DNA from: BOG-931 sp963761525
GTDB taxonomy: Bacteria; Pseudomonadota; Alphaproteobacteria; Rhizobiales; Xanthobacteraceae
Length of the DNA: 64,000 bases
Direction: 5' to 3'
Assembly (NCBI GenBank): GCA_963761525.1
Contig: CAVXHG010000002.1
Span: 558,001-622,000, forward strand
A model generated the notes under the pieces. That model did no database searches, was not told the origin of the DNA, and was given only the letters and a program-made list of their open reading frames with translations. Below, in pieces: positions 26,481 through 36,620 of this stretch (within the stretch, counting starts at the first letter, position 1; each line of letters opens with the position of its first letter). The position numbers and the translations under genes were made by a program.

Positions 26481-26878
26481 TTAGCGGCAGACCCGGCGGT
26501 GATTCTGCCACCAGCAGCGATGCTGGGAAGCAGCGATGGCGCCGATCGCGGTGCCGATGATCCCAGCTGCGATCGCGGCACCGTTATCGTAGCCGTCGTC
26601 GTATCCGTAAGGACCGTAGCCGTTGTCGTAGCCATAGGTGCGCCGACATACCCGCCGCCGCCATATCCGCCGCGGGCGTATCCGCGCCCGGGTCCGCCAC
26701 GGTAGGAGTGGCCGCCGCTGAATTGAGCGCCCCCCGGACGACCGCCGCCTGGACGGCCACCGCCCGGATGACCGCCGCTGGCGTGACCACCACGGGGCGC
26801 AGCGGAAGCGCCGGTAAGCCCGGCCGACATATTGAGCGTTGCTGCGATGCACACGGCGAGAACAATCTTTTGTAGCAT
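26481..26878 (-). CDS. Exported Gly-rich protein with C-terminal Cys/Trp tail, frameshifted
   Basis: ATG 26878 begins MLQKIVLAVCIAATLNMSAG, a signal peptide ending near GASA. A Gly/His/Arg-rich region (repeats of GGGRPGG, GGYGGGGYVG) follows. The frame then has to move by one missing base near 26647 to continue YGYDNGYGPYGYDDGYDNGA, a glycine-zipper-like hydrophobic stretch (AAIAAGIIGTAIGAIAAS) and the end CWWQNHRRVCR. That order is what I expect for small rhizobial exported proteins of this kind. The unshifted frame instead gives a Thr-rich tail to 26390. Function unknown. Confidence 0.55.
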
Positions 26879-27002
26879 GGGTCTTTCCCCCTGATGGGCT
26901 GAACTCACGGGCCGCATATTTGCGCCCGCATAATGCCGCGCTGTGCTGTCGCGCTTGGCTGCCCGTAGCGGAGTATAACCCGATCGGGAGCGCGGTGTTC
27001 CG

Positions 27003-27536
27003 TTATCCGCGGCGCGGCATCTTCGCCGCTTTCCGCACCGGCTTGCTCGCCTTCGCGGCCGATTTTTTCACTGACGTCTTGCGGCGCGCCGCGGCGGATT
27101 TGCTCTTGCTAGCGTTCTTGGCTTTGGCCGCCTCCTTGCCCGCAGTCAGCGCCCAGCCTTTCCAGTTGATGTCGAAGATGATGCCGTTCGGGTCCTTGAA
27201 CTTGCGCTCGAAATCGTCGTCGTCCGGATCGCCGAGATCGAAGAAGAACGCCCCGCCGGCGGCCTCGATCTGCTTCTGCTGCGCCTCAAGGTCGTCGCAC
27301 TGGAAGCCGAAATGATGGATGCCGACGAACTCGCCCGGCTTTTTCAGCCCGGAGCCTGTCTCGCTCTTGTATTGCAGCAGCGCCAGGTTGATCTCGCCGT
27401 CGCTCATATAGACGCGAAACGCGGTCGGCCCTTCCGACTTCGGCGAGCGCGTGAGCCCGAACGCCTTCTCGTAAAAATCCGCGGTGGCGTCGATGTCCTT
27501 CACCGACAGGGCGATATGGCGGATGCGTGCTGGCAT
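27003..27536 (-). CDS. VOC-family (glyoxalase-like) protein with Lys/Ala-rich tail
   Basis: 177 residues. One VOC module occupies residues 1-130: IRHIALSVKDIDATADFYEK, FVGIHHFGFQCDDLEAQ, and RKFKDPNGIIFDINW. His and Asp/Glu in these strands can form a metal site. From about residue 133 the protein becomes a basic low-complexity tail, rich in Lys, Ala, Ser and Arg (AKNASKSKSAAARRK...VRKAAKMPRRG), reminiscent of histone-H1-like tails. The substrate is not predictable. Confidence 0.8.
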   Translation of the reverse strand: MPARIRHIALSVKDIDATADFYEKAFGLTRSPKSEGPTAFRVYMSDGEINLALLQYKSETGSGLKKPGEFVGIHHFGFQCDDLEAQQKQIEAAGGAFFFDLGDPDDDDFERKFKDPNGIIFDINWKGWALTAGKEAAKAKNASKSKSAAARRKTSVKKSAAKASKPVRKAAKMPRRG

Positions 27537-27617
27537 GGGGTGGCTCCTTTGTCTCTTTGCGAGCGCGAAAGTCTTAGCATGTCTATGATGGATGGCGAAG
27601 GGCAGGCGCCACTGATC

Positions 27618-27735
27618 GTCATTGCGAGTGCAAGCGAAGCAATCCAGCGCTCAATGCAAGCCGCCCTTGGATTGCTTCATGGCCAACGCTCCTCGCAATG
27701 ACGAAAATCGTCATGGCCGGACTTGTTCCGGCCAT
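27618..27735. repeat. Nested inverted repeats in a gene-free stretch
   Basis: GTCATTGCGAG (27618-27628) pairs with CTCGCAATGAC (27692-27702), and inside it GAAGCAATCC (27636-27645) pairs with GGATTGCTTC (27669-27678). A separate hairpin, ATGGCCGGA/TCCGGCCAT, spans 27713-27735. A related GCGAGCGAAGCAATCC motif occurs near 24225. Nothing else supportable lies between 27537 and 27883. Confidence 0.75.
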
Positions 27736-27883
27736 CCACGTTTTTCTTGTCGCAGCGAATCTGAGATGTGGATGCCCGCGGCAATCGCGACGCGGCGACG
27801 AGCAAGCCTGATCTGAGTGGTCAGTTGCTATCAGTTGATGTGAGTGTCACCCGTTGTGCTTCGCCTGTTACCCAGTGGCCATC

Positions 27884-28770
27884 TTATGATGCGCCAGACT
27901 TCGGAGGTAGATCGGTTTCAGCTAGATCGCTTGGTTTGCGATTATTGAGGAGATTGCAATATTCTTCATCAGTAAGGCTGCCATCTCCGTAGTTTTCTCG
28001 ATCGAAGGCTATTGTCGCGCCGCCGTCGAAAAACCTTAAAGCGTACCTGTAGCCGACATAAGGGCATTGTTTGCGAATAAAATTTTTCGACAGAAGGGGT
28101 CCTTTTTCTGCTGCCTTCCGAATAAAGCAGGCTCCCGCTGTGCCCTGAATGAACCACCGTTGAGTTCCGAGAGCCGCGAATTGCCCAACTATGATAGACC
28201 GGAGTTGGTGGAGTGCTTCGAGGGCGTCGTCAGCTTAGGTTCCGTTGTGTTTCCGGCGTAAAGTGAAGGGACCTATGACGAAGATCTTTCAACTGGCGAA
28301 AGCCCGAACCAACGCCGGGTTCTAAAACTGCCCAGTCCTCCAAGATACTCACCGCCCGTTCCCAATCATCTATCGATTTTTTTCGATGCACTTCCTTATA
28401 CGTTGTGCGGGACCGAAAGTTCTCGCGTAAATCTAAAATCAGATAATTAGATATTCTCTCGCCCAACGCGCAGGCGCCAGTCAGTGCTCGATAGTAGGCA
28501 CCTACAATGAAGAAGTCCCAAGCCTGCCCGGTAAAACAGGTTGTGATATGAAACTATCGACATCGGCGCGTCACCTAAATCCTGAAAATTTTTGAGCCGC
28601 GCCTCAAATTGTTCCGTGCCGTATTGTCGCTTAAGCCGTTCAATAATCTTCTCTCTATTTTGCAGATGCATTGCCTTCATTTGTTCGTCCCAATGCTCTT
28701 GGGGCATGTGAAGATGATGCACCCGCGCATCCCACAAGCCAAAGAACGGCGGTACAAAGTAACGTCGCAT
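27884..28770 (-). CDS. Hypothetical protein in an A+T-richer segment, two frameshifts
   Basis: 294 residues from ATG 28770 if extra bases near 28527 and 28232 are removed. The order is MRRYFVPPFFGLWDARVHHL, QFEARLKNFQDLG, QAWDFFIVGAYYRALTGA, LGERISNYLILDLRENF, SLHFTPETQRNL, RSIIVGQFAALGTQRWFIQG, and finally GSLTDEEYCNLLNN, ending PPKSGAS. A further shift near 28773 could extend the N terminus to 28879 (AKRLLAKRLIRELAW). I recognise no domain. The segment is visibly richer in A+T than its neighbours, suggesting recent acquisition. Confidence 0.5.
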
Positions 28771-28906
28771 TCCAGAATGCTGCTTCGAAAGTTAAGTGCG
28801 CTGCGAACCCAAATTGCAAAGGCCATGCTAATTCGCGAATCAGACGCTTTGCAAGCAACCTTTTGGCGGCTATGACCAACCATTCACGAGCTCATCGGAG
28901 CCTCCC

Positions 28907-30582
<1,676 letters not shown>

Positions 30583-30780
30583 TCATCCTGCCCCGCGATA
30601 GCGGAAGGGGGCATGCGTCCTCCGGCCACCGCGCCTGAGTAGACGCCGAGCGAAGCGTGGCTAGGCCGAAGGGCGGTGGAAGTGAGCGTCGAGCGAAGCT
30701 TGCGCTGGCGCCTAGTGCGGATGGCCGCGCCCCTCCACCGCGCTACCGCCCTCTCCCCGCACGCGGGGAGAGGAAAAGAA
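30583..30780. repeat. REP-containing intergenic stretch
   Basis: Contains CGCCGAGCGAAGCGTGGC and a near copy GCGTCGAGCGAAGCTTGCGC, then CCTCTCCCCGC-AC-GCGGGGAGAGG at 30750-30773, the palindrome family seen at 24255. A truncated copy (CCTCTCCCCGCGTGCGGG) follows the next gene at about 31777. Confidence 0.75.
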
Positions 30781-30792
30781 AGGGAGGACGCA

Positions 30793-31770
30793 ATGAACAG
30801 AAGCAGCACTTGTTGCTCGCTCGCCTTGTTGCGTTCGCAGCCGTGGCAACCGCCACGGCGCAAACGCCGGCGTCCGCGGAGACGACGCTGATCACGCTCG
30901 GCACCGCGGGCGGGCCGTTGCCGACGGCGGACCGGGCGCAATCGTCCAACCTGCTGATCGTCAACGGCACGCTTTATCTGATCGACGCCGGCGGCGGCGT
31001 CACGCAGGCGCATCGTTCAGTCCGGCAACGACTTCCGCAAAGTCGGCAAGATCTTCATCACCCATCCGCACAGCGATCATGACGACGGTCTCGCCACGCT
31101 GTTGAATTCGGAGTGGGAATTCCAGCGCGCCGAACCGATCGACATTTACGGCGGCGGCGTCGAGGCGTTGGTGAAGGGCGCGATCGCCTATCTGCAGCCG
31201 AATGCCGACATCCGCTGGACCGAGGGCAAGAAGCGGCCGATGGCCGATACGTTTCATGGCCACGACGTATCGCCGGGCGTCGATCTATCAGGACGCCAAT
31301 GTGAAAGTCACCGCGGTCGAGAATACGCACTTTCACTTCCAGCCGGGCGATCCGGCGTACGGCAAATACCACTCGTATTCATATCCGCTTCGAGACGCCG
31401 GACAAGCGTGGTGTTCTTCACCGGCGACACCGGGCCGTCCGACGCCGTGGTCGATCTGGCGAAAGGCGCCGACATTTACGTCACCGAGACGACGTCGCCG
31501 GACGATGTGGTCGAGCTCTACAAGAGAAGCGGCGCCTGGCAGCAGAAGACGCCGGATGAGCAGGCGGGTTTCCTGCGCCACATGCACGAGGAGCACGTCA
31601 CGCCGGAGGACATCGGCAAGATGGCGGCAAAGGCCGGCGTCAAGTCCGTGGTGATGTCGCACCTCGGCCCGTCGTTCGATCCGAACGACGACTATCATCG
31701 CTATGTCGACGAGGCGAAGAAATATTATTCGGGACCGATCACCATCGCCAAGGATCTGATGAAGTTCTGA
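30793..31770 (+). CDS. Exported metallo-beta-lactamase-fold hydrolase, multiply frameshifted
   Basis: 324 residues after restoring one base near 30797 and removing extra bases near 31005, 31282, 31385 and 31404. The signal peptide runs QKQHLLLARLVAFAAVATAT to ASAE. The MBL core starts TLITLGTAGGPLPTADR. Zinc motif THPHSDHDD supplies HxHxD(H), with a further His in ENTHFHFQPGD, Asp in FFTGDTGPSD and a final His in VVMSHLGPSF. Family members hydrolyse lactones, phosphodiesters or aryl sulfates; the substrate is unknown. It directly precedes a hydrolase gene on the same strand. Confidence 0.75.
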
Positions 31771-31833
31771 TAAGAACCTCTCCCCGCGTGCGGGAAGGGA
31801 ATCCTGCGTCGAACGAGGAAGCGAAAGAAACGA

Positions 31834-32722
31834 ATGCAGCAACCGGCTCAAGGCCCGCTCGTCTGGCGCGACATGGATCAGAAGGCGCTCGACGACGCCT
31901 ACGATCAGGACGTCTATGCGCCGAACCGGCCGCTGATCGTCACGCGCCGGATCGCGGCGGCGAGCGGGCGCGTGCGATCCTCGGTGCGCCGGAGCGCGTG
32001 GCTTACGGGCCGAGCGAATACGAGCGGCTCGATATTTTCCGAAGGCGGCGTGCCGAACGCGCCGATCAACGTCTTCATCCACGGCGGCGCGTGGCGGCGC
32101 AACAAGGGGCCGGATTATCACGCACTGGCCGAGCCACTGGTGCGCGCCGGCGCGCATTGCGTTGATCCTCGACTTCATCAATGTCGAGCAGGCGAACGGC
32201 GACTTGATGCCGATGTACGAACAGGTGCGCCGCGCGCTGGCCTGGACCTGGCGCAATGCGGATAAGATTCGGCGGTGACCGCGACCGGCTTTACATCTCG
32301 GCGCACTCGTCCGGCTCGCATCTCGCGGCTTGTGTGCTGACCGACGGCTGGCGCGAGGAAGGCCTGCCGCAAGATTTCTGCAAAGGCGCGCTGCTGCTTT
32401 CCGGCATGTACGATCTCGAGCCGGTGCCGCTGTCAAAGCGCTAGCTCTTATGTGAAGTTCACCGACGCGATGGTGGAGAAGTTGTCGTCGCAGCGGCATC
32501 TTTCCGGACTGCACACGCCGCTTATCCTCGCCTACGGCACCTGCGAGACACCGGAATTTCAGCGCCAGACCAAAGAATTCTTCGCCGCGGTCCGCGCGCT
32601 CGGCAAACCGGCCGAGCTGATCGTCGGCGAAGCCTATAATCATTTTGAATTGCTGGAGACCGCTCGCCAATCCTTACGGCCTGCTCGGCCGCGCGATGCT
32701 GCAACAGATGGGACTGGTGTAA
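31834..32722 (+). CDS. Alpha/beta hydrolase, heavily frameshifted (paralogue of 34549-35460)
   Basis: About 294 residues if five inserted bases (near 32040, 32164, 32270, 32442, 32662) and one lost base near 31960 are repaired. Start MQQPAQGPLVWRDMDQKALD. It then matches the intact paralogue 2 kb away segment by segment: LDDAYDQDVYAPNRP, NAPINVFIHGGAWR (oxyanion HGGAW), SAHSSGSHLAACVLTD (nucleophile Ser), LSGMYDLEPVPLSKR, YGTCETPEFQRQ and GEAYNHFEL (catalytic His). Fits an arylformamidase/carboxylesterase-like family. With six shifts it is either a decayed copy or a victim of assembly errors. Confidence 0.7.
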
Positions 32723-32726
32723 ATCA

Positions 32727-32865
32727 CCTCTCCCCGCAAGCGGGGAGAGGTCGAGCGAAGGCGAGGGTGAGGGAGCTTCTCCGCGAGTTCGAGCATTACA
32801 AACCTCGCTCAGCCCGGCGGATACGCCCCCTCATCCCAACCTTCTCCCCGCACGCGGGGAGAAGG
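32727..32865. repeat. REP palindrome pair
   Basis: CCTCTCCCCGC-AA-GCGGGGAGAGG (32727-32750) and CCTTCTCCCCGC-AC-GCGGGGAGAAGG (32840-32865), with GAGGGTGAGGGAGC and GCCCCCTCATCCCAACC between them. This is the same composite arrangement as at 24255-24433. Confidence 0.85.
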
Positions 32866-32885
32866 AGCTGTCAGCGGCAACCGAG

Positions 32886-33410
32886 TCACCCGGCCTTGCG
32901 GGGTTTGCTGCCGCGCGTATGTCCATGACTATGTGAATGGCCGTGTGAAGGACTGTGCGAAGAACTGTGACTGTGGGAGTTCTTTGCGCCGGCGTCGTGC
33001 GAGTGCGCGCCGTCTGCCGGCAGATAGACAACGTGACCGTGGCGCACGCCGCGCTCGGCGATGATGCGGTTGGCAAATTGCGCAACATCGGCGCCGCGGC
33101 CCTTGAGGACCGTGACTTCCATGCAGCTTTCGTGATCGAGATGCACATGGAGCGTCGAATGCGCGAGATCGTGACGGTCGTGAAAATCGCGGGTCAGCCG
33201 TTTCGGCAATTCGCGCGCCTCGTGGTCGTAAAGATAGACCAGAGCCGCGACGCAAGCGCGCTCGCCGCCGATCTCGGTCGCCGCCTGCTGCAGGCCGGCG
33301 CGGGCGAGATCGCGGATCGCCTCGGAGCGATTGTCATAGCCGCGCGCTTTCATGAAGCGGTCGAGTTCGGCGTCGAGCTCGTCGTCAATGGTGATGGTCA
33401 CGCGCTGCAT
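32886..33410 (-). CDS. nikR: Nickel-responsive regulator NikR with His-rich tail
   Basis: 174 residues. An N-terminal ribbon-helix-helix DNA-binding domain (MQRVTITIDDELDAELDRFM, NRSEAIRDLARAGL) joins the ACT-like nickel domain with the ligand block STLHVHLDHESCMEVTVLKG (His, His, Cys). NikR represses nickel uptake genes when nickel binds. Unusually, after residue 134 the protein extends into about 40 residues dominated by His and Ser (HSHSSSHSPSHGHSHSHGH), a likely extra metal-binding tail absent from short NikR proteins. No nickel transporter or urease gene is present beside it. Confidence 0.9.
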   Translation of the reverse strand: MQRVTITIDDELDAELDRFMKARGYDNRSEAIRDLARAGLQQAATEIGGERACVAALVYLYDHEARELPKRLTRDFHDRHDLAHSTLHVHLDHESCMEVTVLKGRGADVAQFANRIIAERGVRHGHVVYLPADGAHSHDAGAKNSHSHSSSHSPSHGHSHSHGHTRGSKPRKAG

Positions 33411-33521
33411 CGGTCTCTCCTAAATATCGTCGCAATCTACCATGCATGGACAAGGGAGAAAGCGGCCGATAGCCTTTGCCGCAGGCCTAAGAAGAGTGCG
33501 AAAAAGCGAGGGGCATTGGCT

Positions 33522-34529
33522 ATGCGGATCGTGGGGTTATTCGCGCTGACGTGGGTTATTCTGGCTGCACCGTCCGCCGCCTCCGCCCAGCAACCGAAGA
33601 TGCCGCCTTCGCCACCGCCGGTGCAAATCAAAGCCGGCATTTCCGACCCGGTGAACACCGCGCTCGCCTGGTATATGGCGCGTGCCGCCGGTCTCTATAC
33701 CGCGCAAGGGTTGAACGTCGACATCATCAATATGAACGGCGGCAGCAAAGGCGCCGCGGAATTGCAGGCCGGACGAATCGACGTGATGCATGTCGGGCTG
33801 TCGTCGGTGGTCCGCGTTAATCAGGCGGGCGGCGATCTGCGCGCCATCGCCTCGCTGTCGAACGTGATCCGCTTCACGTTCTTTTCCGCGCCCGGCGTGA
33901 AAACCGCCGCAGACCTGAAAGGTGGCGTGGTCGGCGTCAGCACCTTCGGTTCGGAGACCGATTCGACGGTGACGCTCGCGCTACAAAAGCTTGGCCTTAC
34001 GCGTGGCGACGTGGTCATCAAGGAATATGGCGGCGGCATGAAGCGGCTCGCTGCGGTGAAGTCGGGAGAGATCAAGGCGACGGCGGTCAACGAGCCGCTA
34101 GCGTCGCTGGCGCGCGAACAGGGCGTCAATGTCCTGGTCGACCTCGTGCCGGATCAGATTGCCTGGCTGTTCACCGGCATCGTCGTCCGCCACGACGATA
34201 TCTCGGCGCGGCGCGATCTGTTGACTCGTTTTCTCAAAGCCAGCATCGAGGGTAATTACATCGCGCTCACCAATGAGAAACGGGCCAAGGAGGTGTTGGC
34301 AAAGGAGCTGAACATCACCAGCGCGAAAACGCTCGACATCACCTACAGCGACTTCAAACAGCAGTCGCCGGCGAACCTCGTACCGACAGCGGCTGCGGCG
34401 CAAAACATTCTCAAGCTGTTTCCGGACGCGAGCCAAAAGGTCGGCGACTACGTCGATATGAGCCTGCTCGATGCCTTGAAGAACGAGGGCTTCTTCACGG
34501 CCATGGAACAGAAGTATAAAACGCAGTGA
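33522..34529 (+). CDS. ABC-type substrate-binding protein (NMT1/SsuA-like)
   Basis: 335 residues from ATG 33522, with GAGGGG upstream. The signal peptide starts MRIVGLFALTWVILAAPSA and ends at ASAQ. The domain matches the NMT1/THI5/taurine-binding type: SDPVNTALAWYMARAAGLYT, GGSKGAAELQAGRIDVMHVG, VVGVSTFGSETDSTVTLALQ, then a late FLKASIEGNYIAL. It would bind a small organic ligand in the periplasm. No ATPase or permease lies next to it. It sits 19 bases upstream of an intact alpha/beta hydrolase, suggesting shared expression and perhaps a common ligand. Confidence 0.85.
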   Translation: MRIVGLFALTWVILAAPSAASAQQPKMPPSPPPVQIKAGISDPVNTALAWYMARAAGLYTAQGLNVDIINMNGGSKGAAELQAGRIDVMHVGLSSVVRVNQAGGDLRAIASLSNVIRFTFFSAPGVKTAADLKGGVVGVSTFGSETDSTVTLALQKLGLTRGDVVIKEYGGGMKRLAAVKSGEIKATAVNEPLASLAREQGVNVLVDLVPDQIAWLFTGIVVRHDDISARRDLLTRFLKASIEGNYIALTNEKRAKEVLAKELNITSAKTLDITYSDFKQQSPANLVPTAAAAQNILKLFPDASQKVGDYVDMSLLDALKNEGFFTAMEQKYKTQ

Positions 34530-34548
34530 GTATGTGAAGGACAATGCA

Positions 34549-35460
34549 ATGAATACCGCAACTGCAACGGCGACCGCGCGGGCCAAAGGCCCGATCGTCT
34601 GGCTTAATATGGACCAGCAGGAGCTCGACGACGCCTACGATCAGGCGGTCTATGCGCCGAACCGCGATTTTGTCGCCAAGCGCCGGCTCGCCAATGGCGT
34701 GGCCGCGCTGGCCCGGCTCGGCAAGCCGATGCGTTTTGCTTACGGGCCGACCGAGATCGAAGGCCTCGACGTTTACCGCACCGAGGCGGCGAACGCGCCG
34801 ATTGGCATTTTCGTTCACGGCGGGGCTTGGCGAAACGGCGTGGCTTCGGAGTTCACCTCGCTCGCCGAGCCGTTTGTGCGCGCCGGCGCGAACTATATCG
34901 TGCTCGATTTCACCAATGTCGATCAGGCCGGTGGCAGCCTGTTCCCGATGGTCGAGCAGGTCCGCCGCGCGGTCGGCTGGGTCTATCGCAACGCCGACAA
35001 ATTCGGCGGCGACCGCAACCGGATCCATCTGATGTCGCATTCGTCCGGTTCGCACCTGTCCGGCTGCACCATAACGCACGACTGGACCAAAGACGGCCTG
35101 CCAATGGACATCCTCAAGGGCGCGGCGCTCTCAAGCGGCATGTACGATCTCAAGCCGGTGCGGTTGTCGAAGCGGTCGAAATACGTCGCCTTCACCGATG
35201 AGATGGAACAACAGCTGAGCGCCATCCGTCATCTCGACAAGCTGCATGCGCCGCTCATTCTCAGCTATGGCACCTGCGAAACGCCGGAGTTCCAGCGCCA
35301 GTCACGCGACTTTGCCGCCGCGGTCAAAGCTGCCGGCAAGCCCGTCGAGCTTCTGGTCGGCGAGGGCTACAACCACTTCGAGATGCTGGAGACGCTAGCC
35401 AATCCGTACGGCCTGCTCGGCCGCGCGGTGATGATGCAGATGGGACTTTTGAAGGAATAA
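34549..35460 (+). CDS. Alpha/beta hydrolase (arylformamidase/esterase-like)
   Basis: 303 residues. ATG 34549 has AAGGA seven bases upstream; the GTG at 34534 is in frame but less good. The oxyanion motif is IGIFVHGGAWRNG, the nucleophile Ser lies in LMSHSSGSHLSG, and the catalytic His in VGEGYNHFEML. The kynurenine-formamidase/esterase class hydrolyses N-formyl or ester bonds. It follows the binding-protein gene and is paralogous to the broken copy at 31834-32722. With a Thr/Ala-rich first 15 residues and no signal peptide, it is probably cytoplasmic. Confidence 0.87.
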   Translation: MNTATATATARAKGPIVWLNMDQQELDDAYDQAVYAPNRDFVAKRRLANGVAALARLGKPMRFAYGPTEIEGLDVYRTEAANAPIGIFVHGGAWRNGVASEFTSLAEPFVRAGANYIVLDFTNVDQAGGSLFPMVEQVRRAVGWVYRNADKFGGDRNRIHLMSHSSGSHLSGCTITHDWTKDGLPMDILKGAALSSGMYDLKPVRLSKRSKYVAFTDEMEQQLSAIRHLDKLHAPLILSYGTCETPEFQRQSRDFAAAVKAAGKPVELLVGEGYNHFEMLETLANPYGLLGRAVMMQMGLLKE

Positions 35461-35466
35461 CGCGGA

Positions 35467-35685
35467 TCAGGCCGCGGCCGGGCGCCGCGTTCCGGCGTCC
35501 GCCGTTTGCCGCGCCGAGGTCCGAATAAGTTCCGCCCCGCAACGCTTGCAGGCATAAATCGTGTCTTCGATGTCGGGCGCGATCGGTCGGCGTCCGCTAT
35601 AGACCATGCGGCCTGCGCAAACCGGGCAGGGCATCATCAGCGAAGGCAAACTGGACGATTGTGAGGCCGTGTGGTGATGGCGCAT
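35467..35685 (-). CDS. Small zinc-ribbon protein (72 aa)
   Basis: 72 residues with two Cys pairs, CPVCAGRMVY and YACKRCGAELI, separated by about 20 residues, the pattern of a zinc ribbon. The N terminus is His/Ser-rich (MRHHHTASQSSS); the C terminus is Arg/Thr/Ala-rich and probably disordered. No other domain is seen. It ends seven bases from the convergent hydrolase stop. Function unknown; a nucleic-acid or protein adapter is plausible. Confidence 0.65.
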   Translation of the reverse strand: MRHHHTASQSSSLPSLMMPCPVCAGRMVYSGRRPIAPDIEDTIYACKRCGAELIRTSARQTADAGTRRPAAA

Positions 35686-35870
35686 GGCTTACCAAATGAC
35701 CGTTTTATGAATTACCTGCTTCTTTTGAACAGGAGTCAAGAAAATTTGTGCATTGCACACAACTGCGCTGCGTCGCGGTAAGTCTTGATCAAATAACCCT
35801 TTAACCCGACTTGTGAATCGGCCTTAACCGAAGTCAGGGGATTAATGCCTCAGACGGCTTCCCGTTCCGG

Positions 35871-36533
35871 TCAGCCGGCCATGCCGGAGGCGAATTCCCC
35901 GGTCGACAAACAGGAAATACCGAGCGCTGTGAAACTTTTGCGGGTCGTGGCGACTGAATCATTGATGTCGATGCCGCGGCAAGCGTCGTCGATGACAAAA
36001 ACCGCGAAGCCTTCACGCCGGGCATCTTCGGCCGAGTAGCGGACGCAGAAATCGAGCGCCAGGCCGGCAAGAAACACACGCGATAGCCCGCGCTCTCGCA
36101 AATAGCCGATCAGGCCGGTCGGCGTTTTGCGGTCGTTCTCGTAAAACGTCGAATAGGAGTTGATCGCGCGATGGGTGCCTTTGCGCACGATGAGTTCGGC
36201 ATGAGGAATTTCGAGTGAGCTATGGAATGCGGCGCCCGGTGTCATCTGCACGCAGTGATCGGGCCACAACACTTGCGGACCGTAGCTTGCGGCAATTGTT
36301 TCTAACGGCTGCTTGCCGGGATGCGAGGAAGCGAATGACGAATGTTCCTTCGGGTGCCAGTCCTGAGTCAGGACGACGTGACGGAACTTCGCGGCGAGCC
36401 GGTTGATGATCGGCACCACTTCGTCGCCGCGCGGCACGGCGAGCGCGCCGCCGGGGCAGAAGTCGTTCTGCACATCGACAACGATAAGGACGCTGTCATC
36501 GCCGAACATCGCGGGCAAATCCTCAGCCATCAT
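35871..36533 (-). CDS. pncA: Nicotinamidase/pyrazinamidase
   Basis: 220-residue isochorismatase-fold amidase. The Asp of the triad is in VVDVQNDFCPGG, the Lys in IVRKGT and the nucleophile Cys in AGLALDFCVRYSA. Metal ligands Asp-x-His...His appear in TQDWHPKEHSSFAS. It deamidates nicotinamide to nicotinate. The gene lies about 90 bases downstream of pncB on the same strand, giving a two-step NAD salvage unit (nicotinamide to nicotinate to the mononucleotide). An alternative start one codon later (MAEDLPAM) is equally possible. Confidence 0.93.
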   Translation of the reverse strand: MMAEDLPAMFGDDSVLIVVDVQNDFCPGGALAVPRGDEVVPIINRLAAKFRHVVLTQDWHPKEHSSFASSHPGKQPLETIAASYGPQVLWPDHCVQMTPGAAFHSSLEIPHAELIVRKGTHRAINSYSTFYENDRKTPTGLIGYLRERGLSRVFLAGLALDFCVRYSAEDARREGFAVFVIDDACRGIDINDSVATTRKSFTALGISCLSTGEFASGMAG

Positions 36534-36620
36534 TCGTTCTCAATGATGGCTCGTTCTCAATAATGTCGGCTCGACTATTGCGTGGCGACTCTCGCTTACC
36601 GGTTTTCACACGATGGCGTT

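Noticed and set aside
33015..33521. N-terminal extension of the 33522 binding protein through the nikR region
   Set aside because: That part is antisense to nikR; the signal peptide begins at ATG 33522.
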